A stretch of DNA of 19,522 nt, taken from Clostridia bacterium (GTDB taxonomy: Bacteria > Bacillota > Clostridia > Oscillospirales > Acutalibacteraceae). The translations under genes and the position numbers were made by a program. Each line of letters opens with the position of its first letter. The stretch's first letter is position 1. The stretch lies in contig CAAGHB010000049.1 in the NCBI GenBank assembly GCA_900769535.1, positions 1-19,522 on the forward strand, read 5' to 3'. The notes below the pieces were generated by a model that was given only the letters and a program-made list of their open reading frames with translations, had not been told where the DNA came from and did no database searches. Positions 7,557 to 12,600 of the stretch are shown one piece after another.

Positions 7557-7772
7557 TCACCCCGTATGTGCATCAGGACAACAAATAGCGCACCCATCTG
7601 CGTCTCTATAATAAAGCTTTGCTTTTTGAACCGCGTCAATTTCGTTGGTAAAATATCCTAACGATGTAGTATTTGTTATTCCGAGTATGGCGGCGTGTTC
7701 AAGAGTATGAATTTCATGATGAAGTCCAGGGTTTGTGGTCTGATTATTATTGATGACATAATAATTTATCAT
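7557..7772 (-). CDS. Small His/Cys-containing protein (71 aa), unknown function
   Basis: The protein begins MINYYVINNNQTTNPGLHHE and ends YRDADGCAICCPDAHTG. The layout 'YxVxNNxQ..xHEIH...YLGYF...DAVxxAxxxYxxADGCxxCC..xHT' matches a widespread family of small conserved proteins as I remember it, in which the His/Cys residues may bind a metal. The Cys usually found shortly after the first EVH appears here as His (HTLEH). The start has AAGGAAG 7 bases upstream. It is the first gene of a two-gene leftward operon with a long leader (7773-8023). Function unknown; the metal-binding idea is inference. Confidence 0.7.
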   Translation of the reverse strand: MINYYVINNNQTTNPGLHHEIHTLEHAAILGITNTTSLGYFTNEIDAVQKAKLYYRDADGCAICCPDAHTG

Positions 7773-7810
7773 AATAATTCTTCCTTTTCTTAATATTGAT
7801 TATTTTTTTA

Positions 7811-7837
7811 GGATTTTGCGAATTTTGTGGATTTTGC
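7811..7837. repeat. Three tandem 9-base units in the small-gene leader
   Basis: GGATTTTGC, GAATTTTGT and GGATTTTGC follow one another without a gap, 39 bases upstream of the start codon at 7772 and within its 5' untranslated region. They could be slippage products or a binding site; nothing in the sequence decides. Confidence 0.5.
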
Positions 7838-7885
7838 TAATAGACAATGAAAGGAAGATGTATTAAACTAACCATATAAGCAACA

Positions 7886-7904
7886 GGTTGTGTATAACAC
7901 ATCC
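7886..7904. promoter_or_regulatory. Imperfect 19-base dyad in the leader of the small-gene operon
   Basis: GGTTGTGTATAACACATCC has 7 of 8 outer positions paired around ATA. It lies just downstream (leftward) of the leader hairpin at 7916-7947. It could be an operator or a second leader stem. Confidence 0.4.
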
Positions 7905-7910
7905 GCCCAG

Positions 7911-7959
7911 AAAAGATCTTATGATTTACTGCAATAAATCATAAGATTTTTTCTTTTTA
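7911..7959. terminator. Strong hairpin: rightward terminator and possible leftward attenuator
   Basis: ATCTTATGATTTA (7916-7928) pairs perfectly over 13 bp with 7935-7947 around a 6-base loop. Rightward it is followed by a long T-rich run; leftward by C then TTTT, a weaker terminator. No rightward gene precedes it closely, whereas it lies inside the leader of the leftward small-gene operon, between the promoter at 8030-8058 and the first start at 7772. In that position it could act as an attenuator. Confidence 0.6.
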
Positions 7960-7973
7960 TAAAAAACAATCAT
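7926..7973 (-). CDS. Possible leader peptide (15 aa) upstream of small-gene operon
   Basis: Leftward, a short frame reads MIVFYKKKKSYDLLQ. A good Shine-Dalgarno AAGGAG (7991-7986) lies 12 bases upstream. An alternative ATG at 7983 is only 2 bases from it and would give the 8-residue MIKYDCFL. The 15-residue frame runs through the 5' arm and loop of the hairpin at 7916-7947 and stops at the beginning of its 3' arm, so a translating ribosome would open the hairpin. This is the geometry of a translation-controlled attenuator, but the peptide is very short and coding is not proven. Confidence 0.3.
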   Translation of the reverse strand: MIVFYKKKKSYDLLQ

Positions 7974-8029
7974 ATTTTATCATCACTCCTTCAACGGAAA
8001 ATTGACAAACTAAAATTTGCCATACATAT

Positions 8030-8058
8030 ATTATAATTAGATTTGCAAGCTTTGTCAA
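8030..8058 (-). promoter_or_regulatory. Consensus promoter of the small-gene operon
   Basis: Reading leftward, TTGACA (8058-8053), 17 bases, then TATAAT (8035-8030): both hexamers perfect. Transcription would begin near 8023, giving a leader of about 250 bases before the start codon at 7772. Confidence 0.8.
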
Positions 8059-8067
8059 TAAGAAACA

Positions 8068-8159
8068 CTATATATTGTTGAAATTTCTTGCGAAATTTGA
8101 TTTTTTGATACTAAATATTGTGGTTTTCCGTAATAGTATAGTTTACTTCTATATATTGT
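8068..8159 (+). repeat. Three spaced copies of an 11-base motif
   Basis: CTATATATTGT starts at 8068 and again at 8149, and CTAAATATTGT at 8111, all in the same orientation with 43- and 38-base spacing. Roughly even spacing suggests protein-binding sites, but AT-rich sequence makes chance matches easier. Confidence 0.4.
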
Positions 8160-8196
8160 GTCATAAAGATATAGTACAAATGGTTGGTGAATATAT

Positions 8197-8226
8197 AAAG
8201 CGGCGGGATTGCCCCTTCGCTTTTAT
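8197..8226 (+). terminator. Possible small hairpin terminator
   Basis: AAAGCG (8197-8202) and GGG pair with CCC and CGCTTT (8218-8223) around an interior mismatch, followed by TTTTAT. The stem is interrupted and no rightward gene precedes it. Confidence 0.3.
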
Positions 8227-8418
8227 GGTTACAATTATCACAATTTAAAATGGACGTGGTTTTCATACATTAGAACAATTCGGAAACAATACAACGAAGT
8301 TTAGGTTTGTTTGATAGAGGTAAATCTGCGTGTATATTTTTGAGGGTAAATATTTGTATTCGTCCATCGTGTTGAATAAATTGCGCTTTCAAAATCACAA
8401 CACCACACCCCTAATTTT

Positions 8419-8442
8419 TTTGTCTAAGGGTTTGTCTAAGGA
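8419..8442 (+). repeat. Tandem 12-base repeat, two copies
   Basis: TTTGTCTAAGGG is followed at once by TTTGTCTAAGGA. It is about 165 bases from the tRNA fragment edge, a distance at which integrase arm-type sites can occur, but that reading is a guess. Confidence 0.5.
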
Positions 8443-8606
8443 TTTTGTAAAAAGGGAAGTTTTTTTAGGAATTCGAAAAAATCTTTTATTTATGCGGGAA
8501 AGGGAAGGGAAAACCCTTTAATACTGCGGTTTTTCGCGATTTTCTGTCATGATTTAAAGCAACTGAGCAAAGGCGAACATAAGCATACGAAACCAACCAC
8601 ATATCA

Positions 8607-8662
8607 CTCGAAATCAGTTGTACCTCACGGTACCGTGGGTTCGAATCCCACCCACACCGCCA
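8607..8662 (+). other. 3' half of a tRNA-Ser(CGA) gene; likely attachment site (att) of an integrated element
   Basis: From 8607 the sequence follows a class II tRNA: anticodon loop CTCGAAA with anticodon CGA (8609-8611), 3' anticodon arm TCAGT, long variable arm GTACC-TCAC-GGTACC (8620-8634), T arm GTGGG-TTCGAAT-CCCAC (8635-8651), 3' acceptor strand CCACACC (8652-8658), discriminator G and encoded CCA. The 5' part is absent: the bases before the loop (TATCA) do not pair with TCAGT, and no acceptor partner GGTGTGG or D arm occurs in the preceding 80 bases. The tRNA's own terminator follows. Long variable arm plus CGA anticodon indicate serine. A 3' tRNA half with its terminator is the typical distal scar of integration into a tRNA gene; the element would lie to the left. 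Confidence 0.8.
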
Positions 8663-8665
8663 AAT

Positions 8666-8706
8666 AAAAAATCTATCGCAATCTTTTGACTGCGATAGAT
8701 TTTTTT
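8666..8706. terminator. Bidirectional terminator (tRNA-Ser side and feo operon side)
   Basis: ATCTATCGCA (8671-8680) pairs with TGCGATAGAT (8691-8700) around a 10-base loop, flanked by A's on the left and T's on the right. It ends the tRNA transcript rightward and the feo operon leftward (10 bases after the stop at 8716). Confidence 0.9.
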
Positions 8707-8715
8707 ATATCATTT

Positions 8716-8883
8716 TTAGTTATCGTTTTTTTGCGAGGGGCAGCTGCATTTTCCGCCGCATTCCTTTGCGTATGGGCAGCCGACGCATTTGACACCCTTT
8801 TTCTTTGCCCGTATTACATAGGCGGCGGCACCGCCTAATACAACAATGAGAATTATCGAAATAACTATATCTGTCGGTGACAT
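8716..8883 (-). CDS. FeoB-associated Cys-rich membrane protein (55 aa)
   Basis: The protein begins MSPTDIVISIILIVVLGG, has one N-terminal membrane segment (about 5-25), a basic RAKKKG boundary and a cysteine-rich tail with Cys33, Cys36, Cys42, Cys46 and Cys48 (KCVGCPYAKECGGKCSC). This is the pattern of the small FeoB-associated family found next to feoB in Firmicutes. The start has AAGGAGG 8 bases upstream, and the gene follows feoB by 40 bases in the same direction. The tail would lie in the cytoplasm and may bind iron or support FeoB assembly, by analogy with small Feo partners such as FeoC; its exact role is not established. It is short and easily missed in annotation. Confidence 0.88.
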   Translation of the reverse strand: MSPTDIVISIILIVVLGGAAAYVIRAKKKGVKCVGCPYAKECGGKCSCPSQKNDN

Positions 8884-8923
8884 TTAAACCGCCTCCTTTT
8901 TATAAAATTTGCGGCTGTGAAGC

Positions 8924-10930
8924 TTATTTTTTAGTATATTGGCGTTTTGCTTTTGCATTTGAGCGGAAGGAGAGGACTGCCGTTACCGAAATAATTGCAA
9001 TTACTGCAACAAGTCCGGGTAAAAAGCCGCTTCCGAACCGCCCCGAAGTGATGAGTGTGCCGAATTGGTACACGATAAACGAAAGGACATACGCGGTTGC
9101 AAATTGAAGCCCAATACCTGCGAAAAACCATTTTTTACTCTTTATTTCGGCATTCATTGCGCCGATTGCGGCAAAGCAGGGCGGAGTGAACAGGTTGAAC
9201 ATCAGATATGAAAGACCTGCCATAGCCGAAATGCCGAACAGCGCCTCTCCGCCGCCTGAACTTAACAGTTCAAAATCGCCGCTGATTACATTTTCGCCAA
9301 TGGCAAAAACTGCGGCAAGCGTGCCGACAACCTCCTCCTTGGCAATAAAGCCGGTAATTGCGGCGGCAGCCATCTGCCACATTCCGAAACCGAGAGGAAT
9401 GAGAATTATAGCAAAGGGCGAGGCAAGGTCGTGAAGAATGGACTCGTTCTGCGGTGCAGGGGAAAGCGTCCAGCCGTAATTTGCCATAACGGTAATAACC
9501 GAGTTGCAAAGAAGAATTATTGTGCCTGCCTTTATAACGTAGGATTTTCCACGTGAAAGCATTTGGTTAAAGGCGAATTTCAGCGACGGCAGCTTATAGT
9601 CGGGCATTTCGATAATAAAGAAAGATTTTTTATAGTTATAGCCGGAAATCCATTTTATAAGCAGGGCGCCGAAAAAGATAAGTAAAATTCCTAAAAAGTA
9701 CATTGACGGCGAAACCCACGCCGATTCGGGAAAGAATGCGCCTGCAAAAAGGGCAATTACGGGGATTTTTGCTCCGCATGGAACAAACGGAGTCAGCATA
9801 GCGGCGGCGCGGCGTTCGCGTTCGTCGCGAATGGTGCGGCAGGCCATAATTCCCGGCACCGCACAGCCGGCACCCATAACAAACGGAATTACCGATTTTC
9901 CCGAAAGACCGACCTTTTTGAATATCGGGTCGAGGATAACGGCAACTCGCGACATATATCCGCAGTCTTCGAGCAGGGCAAGTAAAAAGTACATCACCAT
10001 AACAAGCGGCAAAAAGCCGATAACTGCGCCAACACCGCCGATTATTCCCTTTAAAACAATTGTTTGAAGTAATGCGGGCGAATTTATCATAAATCCGCCA
10101 ACCCATTCGCCGAACCGTTCGATAAGCGTAGCAAGGCCCGGGATAACGGTACCGTTTGACAGCTCGATTCCCTCGGCAATTGCGGGGCCGACACCTACCT
10201 GGGAAATCCAGAAAACAGCCCACATAATAACGGCAAAAATCGGAATTCCAAGCCATTTATTTGTCAAAATAGAGTCGATTTTATCTCCGAAATTGCGCTG
10301 GTTGGAGCGCACCTTTCTCGTTTCAATTTCGTCAACTATTCGGTTTACAAATTCGAATCGTTTACGGTCGGCCGCCTGTACTGCGTCCTTATCCGAAAGG
10401 TCGATTGCGCCCTCGATATAAGGTGCGTATTGTTGTTTTCCTGCCTGCTTAATGGCTGCTGAAATGACCGATTTAAGCCCGTTAGCCGAGGTGGAAACGG
10501 TGCTTATTACAGGGCAACCGAGCGCTTTTGACAACGCGTCGGCGTTAATGCGGGTATGATTTTTTTCATTAATATCGCTTTTGTTGAGGGCGATGACAAC
10601 GGGTATTCCGAGCTCCAAAATCTGTGTTGTGAAAAAGAGACTGCGGCCGATATTGGTCGCATCGACGATGTTGATAATTACGTCGGGATTTTCCTCTCTT
10701 ATGTATGAGCTGGTGATGCTTTCCTCGCTGGTGAAGGGAGACATCGAGTATGCGCCCGGAAGGTCAACGGCAATAAGCTGCTCACCCTTTGAAAAGCGCT
10801 TTTTTATCAAATGTTCATTTTTATCTACCGTAACGCCGGCCCAGTTGCCAACCTTTTCGCTTTCGCCGGTGAGGGCGTTATACATGGTTGTCTTTCCTGA
10901 GTTGGGGTTACCTGTTAAGGCAATACGCAT
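8924..10930 (-). CDS. feoB: Ferrous iron transport protein B
   Basis: A 668-residue Fe(II) transporter of the cytoplasmic membrane. The N-terminal G domain has G1 GNPNSGKTT (7-15), the G2 Thr in GVTVDK (32-37), G3 DLPG (56-59), G4 NKSD (116-119) and a G5-like STSAN (146-150). A helical spacer follows to about 225, then the membrane part with the conserved motifs PFVMGAGCAVPGIMACRTI and PCGAKIPV in the Gate regions. Length fits shorter Firmicutes FeoB proteins. AAGGAG lies 7 bases before the ATG. It lies downstream of feoA and upstream of the FeoB-associated protein. A DtxR-like dyad (10982-10999) sits in the feoA-feoB gap, so feoB may have extra iron control. No frameshift or lost motif is seen. 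Confidence 0.98.
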   Translation of the reverse strand: MRIALTGNPNSGKTTMYNALTGESEKVGNWAGVTVDKNEHLIKKRFSKGEQLIAVDLPGAYSMSPFTSEESITSSYIREENPDVIINIVDATNIGRSLFFTTQILELGIPVVIALNKSDINEKNHTRINADALSKALGCPVISTVSTSANGLKSVISAAIKQAGKQQYAPYIEGAIDLSDKDAVQAADRKRFEFVNRIVDEIETRKVRSNQRNFGDKIDSILTNKWLGIPIFAVIMWAVFWISQVGVGPAIAEGIELSNGTVIPGLATLIERFGEWVGGFMINSPALLQTIVLKGIIGGVGAVIGFLPLVMVMYFLLALLEDCGYMSRVAVILDPIFKKVGLSGKSVIPFVMGAGCAVPGIMACRTIRDERERRAAAMLTPFVPCGAKIPVIALFAGAFFPESAWVSPSMYFLGILLIFFGALLIKWISGYNYKKSFFIIEMPDYKLPSLKFAFNQMLSRGKSYVIKAGTIILLCNSVITVMANYGWTLSPAPQNESILHDLASPFAIILIPLGFGMWQMAAAAITGFIAKEEVVGTLAAVFAIGENVISGDFELLSSGGGEALFGISAMAGLSYLMFNLFTPPCFAAIGAMNAEIKSKKWFFAGIGLQFATAYVLSFIVYQFGTLITSGRFGSGFLPGLVAVIAIISVTAVLSFRSNAKAKRQYTKK

Positions 10931-10981
10931 ATATTATAACTCCTTCATATATATTCTTAAAATAGCGGTAAATCAGCTTCC

Positions 10982-10999
10982 GGTTAGCATCTGCTAACC
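10982..10999. promoter_or_regulatory. DtxR/IdeR-like iron box between feoA and feoB
   Basis: GGTTAGCATCTGCTAACC is a perfect 8+2+8 dyad with the GTTAGC/GCTAAC half-sites of DtxR-family operators. It lies 51 bases upstream of the feoB start codon. I found no clear -35/-10 pair next to it. Confidence 0.65.
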
Positions 11000-11053
11000 T
11001 TGCTTTAAAAATAATCAGCCGGCCATTTTTTGTGCCTTCTTAAAGTGAAAGCA

Positions 11054-11266
11054 TCAAACGATAATTGCCTCGGCCAACTGATTGTCGATGTTGTACCTCG
11101 CGTTTTTTATTGAGACCACACAGCTTCCTTTTAAACGAGAGATAACCGTAATCGCTTCGCCGCTGTAACAGCCGAGCGAAAAGAGAAAGGCGTCCATCTC
11201 CTCGTCATCGGTATCTATTCGCTGAATGATGTATTCTTTTTCTTCGATTGCATCCTTTAAAGTCAT
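11054..11266 (-). CDS. feoA: Ferrous iron transport protein A
   Basis: A 70-residue cytoplasmic SH3-like protein. It begins MTLKDAIEEKEYIIQRID and has the family's LGCYSGEAITVISRLKGSC core (31-49), followed by VSIKNARYNIDNQLAEAIIV, which matches the FeoA pattern of a small beta barrel ending in an (A/S)xxI strand. Length is normal for the family. GGTGA lies about 6 bases before the ATG, a modest ribosome binding site. It is the first gene of the leftward feo operon, 123 bases before feoB, with an iron-box promoter region upstream (11314-11403). It is thought to assist FeoB; the precise mechanism is unsettled for this family. Confidence 0.92.
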   Translation of the reverse strand: MTLKDAIEEKEYIIQRIDTDDEEMDAFLFSLGCYSGEAITVISRLKGSCVVSIKNARYNIDNQLAEAIIV

Positions 11267-11313
11267 ATTTTTTCACCGTAATCTATTATTAGACGGCCAC
11301 CGAAATCGAGTGC

Positions 11314-11331
11314 GATTAGCGGCGGCTAACC
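11314..11331. promoter_or_regulatory. Second DtxR-like dyad in feoA leader
   Basis: GATTAGCGGCGGCTAACC keeps the TTAGC/GCTAA half-sites with two unpaired positions. It lies about 37-54 bases downstream of the predicted feoA transcription start. Confidence 0.5.
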
Positions 11332-11346
11332 GATAGTCTTAAAAAA

Positions 11347-11370
11347 ACGAGTTAGTCTATGCTAACTCGT
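11347..11370. promoter_or_regulatory. Main DtxR-like operator at the feoA transcription start
   Basis: Arms ACGAGTTAG and CTAACTCGT (9 bp, perfect) flank TCTATG. The dyad begins 5 bases after the -10 box and covers the predicted start site near 11368, where a bound repressor would block initiation. Confidence 0.65.
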
Positions 11371-11374
11371 GAAT

Positions 11375-11403
11375 ATTATAGACCTAAATTGAGGGTTTGT
11401 CAA
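11375..11403 (-). promoter_or_regulatory. Consensus promoter of the feo operon
   Basis: Leftward, TTGACA (11403-11398), 17 bases, TATAAT (11380-11375), both perfect. It points into feoA, giving a leader of about 100 bases that holds two DtxR-like dyads. Confidence 0.85.
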
Positions 11404-11463
11404 TAGGTCAAGGACCAAATTTTTCCTTAATTTAAAATATTTCTGCTTTCAATAAAAATAAGC

Positions 11464-11508
11464 AAAAAACTCTGCCCTTTTTTATAAAATGTAATAAAAA
11501 GGACAGAG
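11464..11508 (-). terminator. Terminator after the propeller-like gene at 11523
   Basis: Leftward, CTCTGTCC plus a T-rich arm pairs with an A-rich arm plus GGGCAGAG (one G-U pair, one bulge), then a run of six T's. It begins 14 bases past the stop codon at 11523. Confidence 0.8.
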
Positions 11509-11522
11509 AAATTTATCGTATT

Positions 11523-12425
11523 TTACATTTTTTCTGCGCCGGAGCCGAAATGGTCGCAGCGATAGAGGGTGCCGTCGGCGAGGTAGTAGTATAAATGTTC
11601 ATTTGTTACATATATTTCGGCAGGGTTTTCGCCTTTCGTTTCTATTTTTATTTCGGTCGAGTCGGGTTCGGTGAGGTCGAGGTAATATACGGCACCGCCG
11701 CTGATGTAATACATCGTATCGTTATAAACGGTGAAGCTTTCTGCCTCGCAATACGAGTGCATACTTGCGGTATTTTGGTTTGCCGCCGACCGGATTTTTC
11801 CGTCCTGCAAAAAGTAGATAAAGTTTGCATAGAACATAAAGCTGTCAACCTTTTTACCGAGAAAACCGCTGACGTTGCTTCCGTCGGTTCGCGCCGAGTA
11901 GAGATAATTTTTGTCCCCGATAAAGATTATCGTGTTGCCTCTTACGGCGAATTGACCGTTTACCTTTATTCCGAGGTCAAATTGCTTATTATCGGTAATG
12001 CGGATTTTTTTGAGGTTGTTTTTGTCCTTTTCGGTATAATAAATCCAGTTTCCGCTTAAAAAGTAGTCTCCGACGTTTTTGAGTACGGTACGGCTGTCGG
12101 CGCCCGTCATATCGCAGTATAAAATATCGTCGCCGTTCATATATACGATTCCGTTATCGTAGCTTTGAATTTTTTTGCCGCCGTCGGCAATTTTTATATC
12201 AAGATTTTGGCTGTTCATGCGGAGTTTTCCGCTTGATGAAAGGTAATACGCGCCCTTGCTCGTGGCGCAAACCTTTCCCCCGACGGCAATGTTCTGATAT
12301 TCCTCGTCGGTGGCTGTGTGTAGCTTGTCAATGGGAATAATCAGCTCGGTCAAAATTATGATTATTGAAAAGATGAGAGCCGCTGAAAAGGGGATGAGGG
12401 CAATTCTTTTTTTTCGTTCTGTCAT
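11523..12425 (-). CDS. Membrane-anchored DUF5050-like propeller protein, unknown function
   Basis: A 300-residue protein with a short basic start (MTERKKR), one membrane segment at about 8-31 and a long outside part. The outside part has repeated units such as NWIYYTEKDKNNLKKIRITD, LYSARTDGSNVSGF, TMYYISGGAVYYLDL and HLYYYLADGTLYRCD, the look of DUF5050/beta-propeller proteins. There is no lipobox, so it is probably held by the uncleaved N-terminal helix. Possible starts are TTG at 12428 and ATG at 12425; neither has a strong ribosome binding site (AGG about 10 bases upstream) and I prefer the ATG. It has its own near-consensus promoter and terminator, so it is a single-gene unit, with repeat style like the lipoprotein at 6341. 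Ligand unknown. Confidence 0.8.
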   Translation of the reverse strand: MTERKKRIALIPFSAALIFSIIIILTELIIPIDKLHTATDEEYQNIAVGGKVCATSKGAYYLSSSGKLRMNSQNLDIKIADGGKKIQSYDNGIVYMNGDDILYCDMTGADSRTVLKNVGDYFLSGNWIYYTEKDKNNLKKIRITDNKQFDLGIKVNGQFAVRGNTIIFIGDKNYLYSARTDGSNVSGFLGKKVDSFMFYANFIYFLQDGKIRSAANQNTASMHSYCEAESFTVYNDTMYYISGGAVYYLDLTEPDSTEIKIETKGENPAEIYVTNEHLYYYLADGTLYRCDHFGSGAEKM

Positions 12426-12465
12426 CAAAAAATACCTGTCTTTTCAGTAAAATTCGTACAATAAT

Positions 12466-12494
12466 ATGATAATCTTTTCTGCTCCCGTTGTCAA
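12466..12494 (-). promoter_or_regulatory. Promoter of the propeller-like gene at 11523-12425
   Basis: Leftward TTGACA (12494-12489), 17 bases, TATCAT (12471-12466; one mismatch from consensus). Start near 12459, about 34 bases before the start codon. Confidence 0.75.
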
Positions 12495-12530
12495 CAAAGC
12501 AAAAAAATTAAAACGGGGTGGATATTTCTA

Positions 12531-12559
12531 TTCCATTTTAGAGGCAACTGTGTTAAAAT
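12531..12559 (+). promoter_or_regulatory. Possible promoter of the phosphoglycerate-mutase-like gene
   Basis: The -10-like TAAAAT (12554-12559) is preceded at 17 bases by TTCCAT, a poor -35. It is placed sensibly, about 40 bases before the start codon, but weakly supported. Confidence 0.35.
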
Positions 12560-12600
12560 AAAGACGGTTAAAGATATTTATATTTTCGGGAGTGATTCCA

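Larger units (their letters stand above)
8059..8606. other. Gene-poor AT-rich stretch next to the tRNA fragment
   Basis: I see no convincing gene here. The longest open frame (8330-8521, rightward, GTG start) has no recognisable content. Visible structure: a 7-bp stem AAATTTC/GAAATTT at 8081-8098; three copies of CTAWATATTGT at 8068, 8111 and 8149; a hairpin with AAAGCG/CGCTTT arms at 8197-8223; a tandem 12-base repeat TTTGTCTAAGGG/TTTGTCTAAGGA at 8419-8442; and AAAGGG/CCCTTT arms at 8499-8519. If 8607 is an attachment site, these could be recombination-protein sites. Confidence 0.5.

Noticed and set aside
8002..8032. Rightward TTGACA at 8002 as a promoter
   Set aside because: The nearest good TATAAT is 24 bases away and the better-spaced hexamers are poor; the leftward consensus promoter explains this sequence better.
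8330..8521. 63-codon rightward frame starting with GTG after GAGG
   Set aside because: Low-complexity AT-rich composition, no recognisable motif, contains a tandem DNA repeat, and lies in the gene-poor stretch by the tRNA scar; a chance frame is more likely.
8545..8606. Coding end of an integrase next to the tRNA scar
   Set aside because: Short open bits on both strands are soon broken by stops and show no tyrosine-recombinase motif.
8530..8662. Complete tRNA-Ser gene
   Set aside because: No D arm, no 5' acceptor strand GGTGTGG and an unpaired anticodon stem; only the 3' half is present.
9636..10256. 206-codon frame in another frame of the feoB region
   Set aside because: It lies fully inside feoB on the same strand in a different frame; Arg/Cys/Gly-rich translation is typical of a shadow frame.
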